This document shows, piece after piece, positions 11,383 to 20,362 of a stretch of 64,000 nt of DNA. The translations under genes were made by a program, and so were the position numbers. The DNA lies in assembly GCF_021568695.1 (NCBI RefSeq), contig NZ_JAKGTI010000004.1:82562-146561 (forward strand). The letters are read 5' to 3'. Under the pieces are notes generated by a model. It ran no database searches, was not told the DNA's origin, and saw nothing but the letters and a program-made list of their open reading frames with translations. Origin of the DNA: Maritalea mediterranea. GTDB lineage: Bacteria; Pseudomonadota; Alphaproteobacteria; Rhizobiales; Devosiaceae. Position 1 is the first letter of the stretch; each line of letters opens with the position of its first letter.

Positions 11383-12510
11383 TTAAGCCTTGTTCTCGGC
11401 GGCTTTCGTTTCGCCGGTCAAATCGCGTTCGGCCTGCTCCAACTCCGCTTCTGTACGGGCTTGATAAAGCGAACTTTCCAAATATTTGCGCACCGCATAG
11501 CGCACCAGCACCCCGGTGATCGCCGCCAACGGCACCGCCAGCAACACGCCCACCGCGCCAAACAACAAGGCAAACGCGAACAGCGCAAACATCAACCACA
11601 CCGCGTGCACGCCAATCGAGCGCCCCACCAGCTTGGGATACAATATGTTGCCCTCAATAAACTGGCCAAACATAAATATGCCGAACACCAATGCGATCAT
11701 GGTCCAGTCAGGCCAGAACTGCACGATGGCGACACCCATGGAGAGCACAAAGCCGATCAAAAACCCGACATAGGGCACAAAGGAGAACAAGCCCGCAGAG
11801 AGGCCAATTGCCAGCCCGAAATTCAAGCCCACCAAAGTCAACCCAGTGGCATAAAAGGCTGCCAAGATCAAAACAACGCTGGACTGCCCGCGCACAAAGC
11901 CGGCCATCGCTTGATTAATCTCAACAAACACCGCACGAATTTCGTCGCGATAAGCCCTGGGCAAAAGCTCGTCGCCCCGTTTGATCATATTGTCCCAATC
12001 AAGCAGCAAATAAAAGGCCACGACAGGCGTCACGATCAATAAACCGATCACGTTTAACACCGCCAGCCCGCTTTGCATCACTTGATTCAGCACGCCCACA
12101 GCAAAGCCGACGCCTTGCCCGAGGAAACTGGAAATATTGTTTTCGATTTCGGCCAATTGTTCATCGCCGATCCACTCGCGCAGCGCCGGTGCATATTCAG
12201 ACACCAATTCCTGCAGACTTTCCACATAGCCCGGCAAGCGCTCGGCCAACCCAACCAATTGCCCCAAAATGCTCGGCACCAAAAACAAAAAGACGCCAAC
12301 AAATGCCAGCACACATAAAAGCATGATGATGAAGGTGGCCCACAGGCGAGAAAATTTCAATTTTTCAAGGAAGTCGGCTGCCGGATCTAGCATATAGGCG
12401 AGAACCATGCCCGCGATAAAGGGCAATAATATGCCCCGAAACACCCACAAAAACAAAATTGTCACCGCCAGGATGACCATCCAAGTTTTTATTTGGTTTT
12501 GTAGTGTCAT
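11383..12510 (-). CDS. AI-2E family transporter (PerM/YdiK-like permease)
   Basis: Inner-membrane protein of 375 residues with about eight hydrophobic segments. Two open the N-terminus (WMVILAVTILFLWVFRG and LPFIAGMVLAYMLDP), and the family-typical C-terminal block includes GVHAVWLMFALFAFALLFG and VGVLLAVPLAAITG. The family contains the autoinducer-2 exporter TqsA and several sodium/proton or unknown-substrate members, so AI-2 transport should not be assumed. It is divergent from purM across about 158 bases and directly precedes hdaA. Confidence 0.88.
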   Translation of the reverse strand: MTLQNQIKTWMVILAVTILFLWVFRGILLPFIAGMVLAYMLDPAADFLEKLKFSRLWATFIIMLLCVLAFVGVFLFLVPSILGQLVGLAERLPGYVESLQELVSEYAPALREWIGDEQLAEIENNISSFLGQGVGFAVGVLNQVMQSGLAVLNVIGLLIVTPVVAFYLLLDWDNMIKRGDELLPRAYRDEIRAVFVEINQAMAGFVRGQSSVVLILAAFYATGLTLVGLNFGLAIGLSAGLFSFVPYVGFLIGFVLSMGVAIVQFWPDWTMIALVFGIFMFGQFIEGNILYPKLVGRSIGVHAVWLMFALFAFALLFGAVGVLLAVPLAAITGVLVRYAVRKYLESSLYQARTEAELEQAERDLTGETKAAENKA

Positions 12511-12668
12511 TCCCCACTCCTACACTTGCGCGAACGCCCGCAATTCTTTATCAGCGCTGTTAAAGCGTTTGCGGCCCCGTTGCAAGAAGCTGCACTCAAT
12601 GCCCCAACGCAAATACGCATCTTATTGTGCGACCAAGTTGCCACACATATGGGGAATGGACCAGCCCA

Positions 12669-13745
12669 ATGCCAGATCAGACCAGCAAAAACTCAAATTC
12701 ACTCTCTTATGCAGATGCAGGTGTGGATATCGACGCGGGCAACGCCCTTGTGGACCGCATTAAACCGGTTGTTAAATCGACAGCCCGTCCCGGATCTGAC
12801 ACGGAAATTGGCGGGTTTGGCGGCCTGTTTGATTTGAAGGCAGCGGGGTTTAAGGACCCGATTTTGGTGGCGGCAAATGATGGCGTGGGCACCAAGTTGA
12901 AAATCGCCATTGATAGCGGCATCCACAATACGGTCGGCATCGATCTGGTGGCCATGTGCGTCAATGATTTGATTGTGCAAGGCGCCGAGCCCCTCTTTTT
13001 CCTCGACTATTACGCCACAGGTCAGCTCGACAATGACGTTGCAGCTGCCGTGATTGAAGGCATTGCCGCCGGGTGTCGCGACGCCAACTGCGCGCTGATC
13101 GGCGGCGAAACAGCTGAAATGCCGGGCATGTACACCAAAGGCGATTATGACCTGGCAGGCTTCTGCGTCGGCGCTGCAGAGCGCGGCAATATGTTGCCGA
13201 CGAATGATATTGGCGCAGGTGACGTTCTGATCGGCTTACGCTCCTCTGGCGTGCATTCAAATGGATACTCGCTGGTGCGCAAGATTGTGGAAATCAGTGG
13301 CCTGAATTGGGATAGTGCTGCCCCGTTTGAAGCGGGCGTGACCCTTGGCGAAGCCTTGCTGCGCCCCACCCGCATTTATGTGCGACAGCTTTTGGCCGCA
13401 TTGGAAGCTGGCCATAATATTAAAGCCCTCGCCCATATTACTGGCGGTGGGTTCACCGAAAATATCCCGCGCGTGTTGCCTGAGAGCTTGGCTGCGAATA
13501 TTGATCGGTCATCTATTGAAGCGCCAGCTGTGTTTGGCTGGTTGGCCCGCACCGGCGGCGTGGAAACCAACGAAATGATGCGCACCTTCAATTGCGGCGT
13601 CGGCATGGTGCTGGTGGCCAGCAAAGACGAGGCTGACGCCCTCATCGACGCGCTGAAACGGGAAGGTGAAGATCCCATCATTCTGGGCGATCTGATTGAC
13701 CGCAAATCAGATGCCGTTGAATATCATGGTGAGCTGTCCCTATGA
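12669..13745 (+). CDS. purM: Phosphoribosylformylglycinamidine cyclo-ligase (AIR synthetase)
   Basis: Converts FGAM to AIR with ATP in purine synthesis. The family motifs [23 protein letters not shown] and the glycine-rich [14 protein letters not shown] are all present, as is the C-terminal [17 protein letters not shown]. The frame is open from further upstream, but ATG 12669 gives MPDQTSKNS, matches the family N-terminus (358 residues) and has a GGGGAATGG stretch about 10 bases before it; earlier codons would add an unrelated 14-residue tail. The stop overlaps the purN start by four bases, so purM-purN form a coupled operon. Confidence 0.96.
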   Translation: MPDQTSKNSNSLSYADAGVDIDAGNALVDRIKPVVKSTARPGSDTEIGGFGGLFDLKAAGFKDPILVAANDGVGTKLKIAIDSGIHNTVGIDLVAMCVNDLIVQGAEPLFFLDYYATGQLDNDVAAAVIEGIAAGCRDANCALIGGETAEMPGMYTKGDYDLAGFCVGAAERGNMLPTNDIGAGDVLIGLRSSGVHSNGYSLVRKIVEISGLNWDSAAPFEAGVTLGEALLRPTRIYVRQLLAALEAGHNIKALAHITGGGFTENIPRVLPESLAANIDRSSIEAPAVFGWLARTGGVETNEMMRTFNCGVGMVLVASKDEADALIDALKREGEDPIILGDLIDRKSDAVEYHGELSL

Positions 13746-14371
13746 GCGGTAAAACCAAGGTCGCGATATTAATTTCGGGCCGAGGCTCGAACATGAAAAG
13801 CTTGATTCAAGCTGCGAAGGTTCAAGATTATCCGGCTGAAATTATTGGCGTCTTTTCCAATCGTGCTGATGCGGCGGGCCTAGAATACGCCAAAGAGCAT
13901 GGCATCCAAACAGCGGTTATCTCCCACAAGGATTTCGACAGCCGCGAGGCTTTCTGTGATGCGCTTGATGCACAACTTGAAACCTGGAACACCGAGTTTA
14001 TCTGCCTAGCCGGATATATGCGCATCCATTCAAATGCCTTTGCGGAAAAATGGCTGGGCAAAATGCTTAATATCCACCCCTCGCTGCTGCCACTGTTCAA
14101 GGGCCTGAAGCCGCAACAACAGGCGCTAGATGCCGGTGTCAAAGTCTCTGGTGCGACAGTGCATGAAGTAACGCCGGAACTTGATGCGGGCCCATCCGTT
14201 ATGCAAGGCGTTGTGCCCGTGCTGGAAGATGATGATGCGGATCGTCTGGCGGCGCGTATTCTTAAAGTCGAGCATGAAATCTACCCCAAGGCACTTAAAT
14301 ATTTTCTGGAAAAGCGCCGCAACACAGACCGTGAACATGCAGAACAACAGGTTCTGATTTGGCCGCAATAG
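13742..14371 (+). CDS. purN: Phosphoribosylglycinamide formyltransferase
   Basis: Transfers the formyl group of 10-formyl-THF to GAR in purine synthesis. The phosphate-binding loop [11 protein letters not shown] is at residues 12-22. The catalytic Asn and His lie in [12 protein letters not shown] and GATVHEV, and the Asp in the DAGPSVMQ loop. The loop usually reads D-x-GPII(A/V)Q, so the VMQ variant is slightly unusual but keeps the Asp. Its length of 209 residues is normal. It is coupled to purM by a four-base overlap and is followed nine bases later by an SDR gene with its own GGAGTTG ribosome site. Confidence 0.95.
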   Translation: MSGKTKVAILISGRGSNMKSLIQAAKVQDYPAEIIGVFSNRADAAGLEYAKEHGIQTAVISHKDFDSREAFCDALDAQLETWNTEFICLAGYMRIHSNAFAEKWLGKMLNIHPSLLPLFKGLKPQQQALDAGVKVSGATVHEVTPELDAGPSVMQGVVPVLEDDDADRLAARILKVEHEIYPKALKYFLEKRRNTDREHAEQQVLIWPQ

Positions 14372-14380
14372 GAGTTGTAA

Positions 14381-15079
14381 ATGACCAAAACTGTCGTCAT
14401 CACAGGTGCCAACCGCGGCATCGGGTTGGAATTGGTCAAACGCTACCTTGCTGACGAAAACTGGCATGTTATCGCCGCTTGTCGTGCGCCCGACAAGGCA
14501 GTTGAGCTAAAACAAATGATCGGGAGCTCCTCAAAGCGGCTCTCTATGGTAGCGTTAGACGTTGTCGACAGCGCGTCGGTGCTGCGTCTGCAACAAGAAC
14601 TGGACGGCGCAACCATCGATGTGTTGATCAACAATGCAGGCATCTTTAATGATCGTGACAGCCAGTTTGGCGCGCTCGATTATGATAAGTGGATGGAGAG
14701 CTTTAACGTCAATGTGCTTGGCCCGATGCGGGTCGCCGAAGCCCTGGAAAAGCCTCTGATGCGCGCCAAAGCGCCGAAGATCGTTACCATTTCGAGCCAG
14801 ATGGGGGCCTTGAACCGAAACGCGACCGGCAGTTTTGCTTATCGCAGCTCAAAAGCAGCGGTTAATAAAGCCATGCAGACCTTGGCCAACCAGTTGGAAG
14901 ATACCAAGGCGATCGTAACTTTATTCCACCCCGGTTGGGTCCAGACCGACATGGGCGGCAGCAATGCCGAGATTACACCAAGCGAAAGCGCGGACGGCCT
15001 CTTCAAGACCATCGCGGGGCTGACAAAAGCGGACAGTGGCAAGTTTCTCAAATGGAATGGCGACGTTCACCCCTGGTAG
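14381..15079 (+). CDS. Short-chain dehydrogenase/reductase
   Basis: Classical SDR of 232 residues with a Rossmann cofactor loop at the N-terminus (TGANRGIGLEL), the structural NNAG motif (LINNAGIF) and the catalytic Ser plus Tyr-x-x-x-Lys (SSQMG, then YRSSKAAVNK). The C-terminal PGWVQTDMGG is typical of the sniffer/carbonyl-reductase-like cluster, which includes C-factor-type proteins. The substrate cannot be read from sequence. An AGGAGTTGTAA ribosome site sits just before ATG 14381, directly after purN, so it may be transcribed with purMN without sharing the pathway. Confidence 0.9.
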   Translation: MTKTVVITGANRGIGLELVKRYLADENWHVIAACRAPDKAVELKQMIGSSSKRLSMVALDVVDSASVLRLQQELDGATIDVLINNAGIFNDRDSQFGALDYDKWMESFNVNVLGPMRVAEALEKPLMRAKAPKIVTISSQMGALNRNATGSFAYRSSKAAVNKAMQTLANQLEDTKAIVTLFHPGWVQTDMGGSNAEITPSESADGLFKTIAGLTKADSGKFLKWNGDVHPW

Positions 15080-15179
15080 ACATCACCAGAATTGATCCAA
15101 TTATTGGCAAAATCGGTTCGACCGCCACAAGCTGATCAGCTAGGTTGCCGCTTTAATTTCGATGTGAAAGCACAAGAAT

Positions 15180-16076
15180 ATGCGCCTGACCGACTGGCTG
15201 ATCATTATTGCTCTGGGCACCGTATGGGGCGGCTCTTTTCTGTTTAACGCCATTATGGTGCAGGAGATTGACCCCATCACCATTTCTTTTGGTCGCGTAT
15301 TCTTTGCCGCCCTCTTATGCTGGGTGGTGTTTTTTGCCCTTGGCAAGCGCATAAATGCAAAGGGTCGCACACTGGCCGGTCTGTGTTTGCTGGGCATCAT
15401 CAATTTCGCGATCCCCTTCGCGCTTTACCCGCTGGCGCAAAAAAGCGTGTCAGTTGGCGTGGCCGGCATCACCAATGCCACCACCCCAATTATGGTGGTG
15501 ATCGTGTCTCAGCTTTGGCCGGGCGGCGAAAAGGCGACCCTAGGCAAGTCGCTTGGCGTCTTGGCCGGTTTTACCGGCGTGGCCATTTTGATGCTGCCCG
15601 CGCTGCAGCAAGATGGGCAAAGCGAGGTTTGGGCGATCGGCCTCATTCTCATGGCCACGCTGTGTTACGGCATCGCCATGAATATTGTACGGTCTTACCA
15701 CCATCTTGATTCTACGTTGACCACCTGTGTGGCCCTCACCGGTGCCTCGCTGGCACTGTTGCCCCTGATGTTGGCGTTAGAAGGTATCCCTGCGATTGAG
15801 CGAGCCGAAACCTGGGGTTCCATTGCCTATATTTCGATTATCGCCACCGCTATCCCGTTTCTGATTGTCTACAAATTGGTCGAACGCGTCGGGGCCACCA
15901 ATTTCTCCACCGCCACCTTTGTGGCGCCAATCTCGGCTCTGCTGTTGGGCCTGATCGTCTTGGGTGAGCCGATCTTGCCAGTGCATTTATTCGGCATGTT
16001 GGCGATTTTCGTGGGCATTTTGATGATCGATGGGCGGCTGTTTTTACTGCTCAAAAAGCCAAAACCGACGCTTTAG
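15180..16076 (+). CDS. EamA/DMT-family exporter
   Basis: Drug/metabolite transporter superfamily protein of 298 residues with ten predicted membrane helices in two EamA repeats. The first repeat starts at LIIALGTVWGGSFLFNAI and the second near AIGLILMATLCYGIAM. The loop after helix 8 and the helix VAPISALLLGLIVLGEPI are typical. Members export amino acids, nucleotides or drugs; the substrate is unknown here. It converges with a GNAT gene with only three bases between the stop codons. Confidence 0.88.
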   Translation: MRLTDWLIIIALGTVWGGSFLFNAIMVQEIDPITISFGRVFFAALLCWVVFFALGKRINAKGRTLAGLCLLGIINFAIPFALYPLAQKSVSVGVAGITNATTPIMVVIVSQLWPGGEKATLGKSLGVLAGFTGVAILMLPALQQDGQSEVWAIGLILMATLCYGIAMNIVRSYHHLDSTLTTCVALTGASLALLPLMLALEGIPAIERAETWGSIAYISIIATAIPFLIVYKLVERVGATNFSTATFVAPISALLLGLIVLGEPILPVHLFGMLAIFVGILMIDGRLFLLLKKPKPTL

Positions 16077-16079
16077 GGT

Positions 16080-16565
16080 TTAAAGCGCCTTGATCATTCG
16101 AAATTCATAAAGCTCGTCTTTGGCAAATTCATCGCGCAGTTTTTCCTGCGCCGTGAAGCCTTGGCGCTTGTAAAAGGCGACGGCACGGTGATTATTCTCA
16201 TACACTTCAAGGCTGGCGCACGTGCCGTTTGGAAAAGCAGCAAGCGCCGCACGAAGCAAACGTTTGCCAACGTCCTGCCCATGATATTCTTTATCGACAT
16301 AAAGCCGCTTAAGATGCACCAATCCGTCGCCCTCAGCAGTCGCGAGCGCGTGGCCAATCACCTCTTCACCCTTGAGCGCGACAAAACTGGCGCAAAGCTC
16401 ATGTTCTACCTCGCTGGCCAACTTCGCGGGCTTGTGCCACATGTCCGTCAGCTGGTTAACCCGGTCTACGCCCAAAAACGGAGTGTAGGTTTGATGCCAA
16501 ACGCGATAAAGCAGGGCTTTTAGGGCTGGCACATGCGCATGTTGCGCGGGAAAAATACAAATCAT
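16080..16565 (-). CDS. GNAT-family N-acetyltransferase
   Basis: 161 residues with the GNAT fold. The acetyl-CoA loop is in LYVDKEYHGQDVGKRLLRAAL (Q/R-x-x-G-x-G/A variant GQDVGKRL), followed by the C-terminal motif LEVYENNHRAVAFYKRQGF, as in RimI-like enzymes. The acceptor substrate is unknown. It starts right after the terminator that closes the gatB-VOC transcription unit, so it probably has its own promoter or depends on read-through. Confidence 0.87.
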   Translation of the reverse strand: MICIFPAQHAHVPALKALLYRVWHQTYTPFLGVDRVNQLTDMWHKPAKLASEVEHELCASFVALKGEEVIGHALATAEGDGLVHLKRLYVDKEYHGQDVGKRLLRAALAAFPNGTCASLEVYENNHRAVAFYKRQGFTAQEKLRDEFAKDELYEFRMIKAL

Positions 16566-16576
16566 TAAATCACTTC

Positions 16577-16602
16577 AAAAATAAGGGGCGGCGAACCGCC
16601 CC
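16577..16602 (-). terminator. Intrinsic terminator after the VOC gene
   Basis: A perfect 7-bp GC stem (GGGGCGG / CCGCCCC) with a CGAA loop lies at 16585-16602. On the minus strand the stem is followed by TTATTTTT, so it should stop transcripts coming from gatB and the acetyltransferase/VOC genes. Confidence 0.8.
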
Positions 16603-16608
16603 AATTCG

Positions 16609-16971
16609 CTACATTTGCAAGGGCGCGGTGTGAGAAGACACATCGATCATCTGCCCATTCGGGTCTTCGATCAACATGCGCTCCTGCCCATAAGGCATCG
16701 CCGTTGGCGGCGAGATGATTTTGGCACCAATCTTTTGGGCCGCCTCATGCGCGACATGCACATCTTCGACCACAAAGTTCAAAATGCCGCCAGTAACCTT
16801 ATTGGCCATCCCATCCGGCACGATAGGGTTGTTGGCATCCAGAATCGCCAACTCAATGACGGGCCCCTCTTTTGGGGTAAGAATAATAAACCAGTCACTA
16901 TCAAAATGGCGCTTCAAATCCAATATGTTGGTGTAAAAAGACGCACTCGCTTCAACATCTTGCGCCAACAT
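16609..16971 (-). CDS. VOC/glyoxalase-family protein, probable frameshift at the 5' end
   Basis: Small VOC-superfamily protein: SASFYTNILDLKRHFDSDWFII at the start, VTGGILNFVVEDVHVAHE in the middle, and the C-terminal MLIEDPNGQMIDV typical of bleomycin-resistance/glyoxalase-like folds. The function is unknown. The open frame begins at ATG 16971 (120 residues) but no ribosome site precedes that codon. A good site (AAGGAG, five bases before ATG 17002) starts another frame, MSNK, which runs into a stop after about 16 codons. Deleting one A of the AAA at 16992-16994 would join the two into MSNKFRIFYTMLAQD, a normal family N-terminus. So this is either a sequencing/assembly error or a recent frameshift. 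Confidence 0.75.
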   Translation of the reverse strand: MLAQDVEASASFYTNILDLKRHFDSDWFIILTPKEGPVIELAILDANNPIVPDGMANKVTGGILNFVVEDVHVAHEAAQKIGAKIISPPTAMPYGQERMLIEDPNGQMIDVSSHTAPLQM

Positions 16972-17041
16972 GGTGTAAAAAATACGAAACTTTATTGCTC
17001 ATAAAATCTCCTTAGGGACAATTTGTGGCCCGGGAAAGGGC

Positions 17042-17539
17042 CTACAGGACTTTCGTCATTTTAAGGCTGGGCGGCTCCCCCTCTGGTGTGGGTTCCGGTC
17101 CCGCTTCAAAAAAGCCAATATGTTTATAAAAATCAATGGCGGCGCGATTTTTTTCCAGCACCGCCAGTTCCAGATGCACCGTGCCGGGAAACACCTCAAT
17201 CACCGCGTTCAGCATTGTGGTGCCGATTCCCGCATTCTGCGCTGATTCTAAGACATAAAGATAACCGATCAGCACCGAACGGTTTTCGCGCGGCAACGCA
17301 TAGCAGTGCCCCACAATCTTCCCATCAATTAAGGCAAGAATGTTGGCGGCATTTTTATCAGCAATGCGCTCTTTAAAATTTCGGGGGGCCAGCCACATCT
17401 GGCAAATTTCATCAAGCTTATCGGCAGGCATCAGCCCGCGATAGCTCTCGCGCCATGATTGACGCATCATGGTGCTGAGCGCCTGCGCGTCTTCAAGGCG
17501 GGCGTCGCGGATCGAAAATGCTGTCAGACCCGCGACCAT
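17042..17539 (-). CDS. GNAT-family N-acetyltransferase
   Basis: 165 residues. The N-terminal part (SIRDARLEDAQALSTMMRQSW) and the acetyl-CoA loop LESAQNAGIGTTMLNAVI mark a GNAT enzyme; the C-terminal LEKNRAAIDFYKHIGF completes the fold. The loop is Q-N-A-G-I-G. The substrate is unknown. The start lies only four bases after the gatB stop, so it is co-transcribed with gatB, an association of convenience as far as the sequence shows. It resembles the second GNAT gene 0.5 kb downstream, possibly an old duplication. Confidence 0.87.
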   Translation of the reverse strand: MVAGLTAFSIRDARLEDAQALSTMMRQSWRESYRGLMPADKLDEICQMWLAPRNFKERIADKNAANILALIDGKIVGHCYALPRENRSVLIGYLYVLESAQNAGIGTTMLNAVIEVFPGTVHLELAVLEKNRAAIDFYKHIGFFEAGPEPTPEGEPPSLKMTKVL

Positions 17540-17543
17540 TTGC

Positions 17544-19025
17544 CTAAAGCCCTAATTTCGACTTCAGGATTTCGTTGACCGCTTGCGGGTTGGCTTTGCC
17601 TTGCGAGGCCTTCATCACCTGCCCCACAAACCATCCCATCAGCTTCGGATTATCCTGCGCTTTCGCCACCTGATCCGGGTTGGCAGCAACGATCTCATCG
17701 ACCATCTTTTCAATCGCGCCGGTGTCAGTCACCTGCTTCATGCCGCGCTCTTCAACCAATGTGGCCGGGTCACCGCCTTCGGTCCAAACAATTTCGAACA
17801 AATCTTTGGCGATTTTACCGGAAATATCGCCTTTGGAGATCAAATCGACGATGCCACCCAATTGCTCCGCGCTCACCGGGCTGGTGGAGATGTCGAGACC
17901 TTCCTTGTTCAAACGCCCGAACAACTCATTAATCACCCAGTTGGCGGCTAGTTTGCCATCTCGACCATCGGCCACTTTTTCATAAAAATCTGCGGAGGTG
18001 CGGTCAGCCACCAGAACACTTGCATCATAGGGCGTAAGGCCCAGTTCTTCGATAAAGCGATGACGCTTTTCGTCCGGCAGTTCCGGCAATGTCGCCTTGA
18101 TCTCTTCAACAAATGCATCGTCAAATTCCAGCGGTAACAAGTCCGGTTCCGGGAAATAGCGATAATCCTGCGCATCTTCTTTGGAGCGCATGGAACGGGT
18201 TTCCCCGGTTTTGGGGTCGAACAGGCGCGTCTCCTGATCAACAACGCCACCATCTTCCAAAATGTCGATCTGGCGACGGGCCTCATACTCAATCGCCTGA
18301 CCAGCAAAGCGCACCGAATTCACATTTTTGATCTCGCAGCGTGTGCCAAACTCACCGCCCGGACGCCGCACAGACACATTGATGTCGGCCCGCAAAGAGC
18401 CCTGCTCCATATTGCCGTCACACGTGCCCAGATAGCGCATAATCGTGCGCAGCTTATTGATATAGGCTTTGGCTTCATCGGACGAGCGTAGATCAGGCTT
18501 CGACACGATTTCCATCAGCGCCACGCCAGCGCGATTGAGGTCAACAAAGCTCATGCTTGGATGCTGGTCATGCATCAGCTTGCCTGCATCTGTCTCCACA
18601 TGCAGTCGCTCAATACCGATTTCAACTTCACCATCTTCGCCCATGTCGAGCAAAACTTTGCCCTCGCCCACAATCGGATCGAGATATTGAGAAATCTGAT
18701 AGCCAGGCGGCTGGTCAGGATAAAAATAGTTTTTGCGGTCAAAAATTGAACGCTTGTTGATTTTGGCCTTCAGGCCCAAACCGGTGCGCACAGCCTGACG
18801 CACGCACTCATCGTTGATTACCGGCAGCATGCCAGGCATGGCCGCATCAACAAAGCTAACATTCTGGTTGGGCGGCTGGCCAAATTCAGTTGAAGAGCCG
18901 GAAAACAGCTTTGATTCAGATGTGATCTGCGCATGCACTTCCAACCCCAAAACCATTTCCCAATCGCCGGTGGCGCCATTGATGAACTTTTTCGGATCGG
19001 GCGTGCGTGTATCAACAAGTGTCAT
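17544..19025 (-). CDS. gatB: Aspartyl/glutamyl-tRNA(Asn/Gln) amidotransferase subunit B
   Basis: GatB subunit of the GatCAB amidotransferase, which phosphorylates and amidates mischarged Glu-tRNA-Gln and/or Asp-tRNA-Asn. The signature [10 protein letters not shown] is at the N-terminus. The kinase domain contains [19 protein letters not shown], and the YqeY-like C-terminal domain ([14 protein letters not shown]) binds tRNA. Its length of 493 residues is standard. The gatA and gatC genes lie 2.7 kb away on the same strand, not in one operon with gatB. It follows the chorismate mutase gene by 49 bases. Confidence 0.97.
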   Translation of the reverse strand: MTLVDTRTPDPKKFINGATGDWEMVLGLEVHAQITSESKLFSGSSTEFGQPPNQNVSFVDAAMPGMLPVINDECVRQAVRTGLGLKAKINKRSIFDRKNYFYPDQPPGYQISQYLDPIVGEGKVLLDMGEDGEVEIGIERLHVETDAGKLMHDQHPSMSFVDLNRAGVALMEIVSKPDLRSSDEAKAYINKLRTIMRYLGTCDGNMEQGSLRADINVSVRRPGGEFGTRCEIKNVNSVRFAGQAIEYEARRQIDILEDGGVVDQETRLFDPKTGETRSMRSKEDAQDYRYFPEPDLLPLEFDDAFVEEIKATLPELPDEKRHRFIEELGLTPYDASVLVADRTSADFYEKVADGRDGKLAANWVINELFGRLNKEGLDISTSPVSAEQLGGIVDLISKGDISGKIAKDLFEIVWTEGGDPATLVEERGMKQVTDTGAIEKMVDEIVAANPDQVAKAQDNPKLMGWFVGQVMKASQGKANPQAVNEILKSKLGL

Positions 19026-19074
19026 AGTTTTTCTCTTCGCTTGATGTCGCGTTTTTTCGCGCTATCGCTTGGCT

Positions 19075-19380
19075 TTATTCTTGGCTGCGGCGGGCGGCAA
19101 TCACACCCTTTTCGAAATTCACATTCCAGTCGATCAGGGTGCGCCAGATCAGCTCAGCCTGGTCCTCGTCTAAATTCTTTTCCAAGGCACGCTGGCGCAC
19201 TTTTTCAATCACCGTCTCAATGCGCGCAGGGTCAAAGGCTTCATGCGGGTCAGTCTTGATGGCCGCCATGCGTGTCACATAGGCATGACGCTCTGCAAAC
19301 AGGGCGATCAATTGCTGATCCACCCGGTCAATTTCAGTGCGCACATCATCCTTGGTTTGACATTCTTTTGGCGTCTTCAT
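19075..19380 (-). CDS. Chorismate mutase (AroQ type)
   Basis: 101-residue all-helical AroQ-class chorismate mutase converting chorismate to prephenate. Helix 1 carries the active-site region EIDRVDQQLIALFAER, followed by RMAAIKTD and the D-P-A-R-x-E motif (DPARIETVIEKVRQRA). A stand-alone domain of about 100 residues is typical in this clade. It precedes gatB on the same strand. Because of the short length, isochorismate-pyruvate lyase activity of the same fold is an alternative. Confidence 0.85.
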   Translation of the reverse strand: MKTPKECQTKDDVRTEIDRVDQQLIALFAERHAYVTRMAAIKTDPHEAFDPARIETVIEKVRQRALEKNLDEDQAELIWRTLIDWNVNFEKGVIAARRSQE

Positions 19381-19802
19381 CTATCCGCTCAACCTGATCC
19401 AGTTTGCATTTAAACAAGACGCGCCCTCAAAGGCGCGCCAATGATTTGGATTAAAGCAATTGACCCGGATTGTCTATTGCCGTCAGGGGCTTTTTCAGCC
19501 CATTTTTGCGACCCTGTGCCACCAGTTCGCCCCCATGTCCGTTGTAATTATGGCGCAACGGCTGGCAGACCGAACTTGTCCCGTTAAATGTCTCTGGACC
19601 GATGTGCAAATTCGGTCTTAGGTGGATGACCCATTCCGACTCTAACGGAGATTTGATGCGACAACTGTCTGTAACCCGCTAAGGACCTGCCAAAAAGCGC
19701 GGGTCTAAAACGAGTTATAAAGAGCCTTCATGCGATCGGGCTGAAGGCTTTAAGGGTAAGTTGTGTCCGGTATCTGGCCGGGCAAGGACCGACAGAACAT
19801 CA
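19381..19802. other. Intergenic region with hairpins, no gene seen
   Basis: 422 bases with no convincing coding frame between the chorismate mutase and UPF0386 genes. A 6-bp stem CGCGCC / GGCGCG lies near 19421-19438; on the minus strand it is followed by TCTTGTTT. A second stem, AGCCTTCA / TGAAGGCT, lies near 19723-19750 and ends about 50 bases before the UPF0386 start, so it may be an untranslated leader structure of that gene. No promoter could be assigned with confidence. Confidence 0.4.
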
Positions 19803-20060
19803 ATGGATATTTCAAAGCAAGAACAACGTATATTGCACCATTTGGCGCAAGGCGGCGTGCTGCGCGTTAAGAAGAACGACCACAAGAAAGTCACCAAGGT
19901 GGAATGTTTCACCCGCGAAGGATGGCGATATGAAGCGATTAATGTGCCACTGTTTCAAAAGTTGAAGCGACGCCGCTGTATCGCCTCCTCAAGTGGTAAG
20001 CCCTATCGCATCACGCGGCGCGGGCTGGAGTTGGTGCGCAGCCAAACGGATAACCGCTAA
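19803..20060 (+). CDS. UPF0386 (YjhX/TopAI-like) protein
   Basis: 85-residue member of UPF0386, the family of E. coli YjhX (TopAI), described there as an inhibitor of DNA topoisomerase I and toxin partner of YjhQ. The recognisable parts are SKQEQRILHHLAQGG at the start, VTKVECFTREGW in the middle and PYRITRRGLELVRSQTDNR at the end. The frame is open 14 codons further upstream, but ATG 19803 matches the family start. No YjhQ-type GNAT antitoxin is adjacent, although two GNAT genes lie 2-3 kb away. In alphaproteobacteria this family is usually a lone gene; a toxin role here is unproven. Confidence 0.82.
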   Translation: MDISKQEQRILHHLAQGGVLRVKKNDHKKVTKVECFTREGWRYEAINVPLFQKLKRRRCIASSSGKPYRITRRGLELVRSQTDNR

Positions 20061-20067
20061 ATCAAAT

Positions 20068-20088
20068 GGGGTGGCCGCTGGCCACCCC
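20068..20088. terminator. Bidirectional terminator between UPF0386 and XRE genes
   Basis: A 9-bp perfect stem (GGGGTGGCC / GGCCACCCC) with a three-base loop lies between two convergent stop codons. T-rich stretches follow weakly on both strands, fitting a shared terminator. Confidence 0.7.
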
Positions 20089-20104
20089 AATGCCATTTCG
20101 ACCG

Positions 20105-20362
20105 CTACTTTGCGGACCGCCGCAGGGCTGATTCATCTACCAGTTCAAACGGTTCAGCGCTGAACATGGCATCAAGACCGACCCCGAGGGCTTTGGAAAG
20201 GTTGAGCGCCAGCTCAATGGTCGGGTTAAACTGCTGTCGCTCAATATAGCCAATGGTTTGCGGGTGCACATTGATTTTCTCGGCCAGCTCCTGTCGCGAG
20301 AGCCCCCGCTCCACCCGCAACATTTTCACCCGATTATAAAAACTGACCTGCTTACCACTCAT
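20105..20362 (-). CDS. XRE-family helix-turn-helix regulator
   Basis: 85-residue Cro/CI-type repressor consisting almost only of the HTH domain: RVKMLRVERGLSRQELAEKI, then VHPQTIGYIERQQFNPTIEL, then ALNLSKALGVGLDAMF. This short form is often encoded next to a small membrane protein. Its ATG overlaps the stop of the upstream membrane-protein gene by four bases, so both come from one mRNA. A perfect 7-bp inverted repeat in the promoter region of the pair is a candidate autoregulatory operator. Confidence 0.9.
   Translation of the reverse strand: MSGKQVSFYNRVKMLRVERGLSRQELAEKINVHPQTIGYIERQQFNPTIELALNLSKALGVGLDAMFSAEPFELVDESALRRSAK

Noticed and set aside
19803..20362. Toxin-antitoxin pair formed by the UPF0386 and XRE genes
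   Set aside because: The genes are convergent and separated by a strong terminator, and the XRE gene is coupled to the membrane-protein gene instead.
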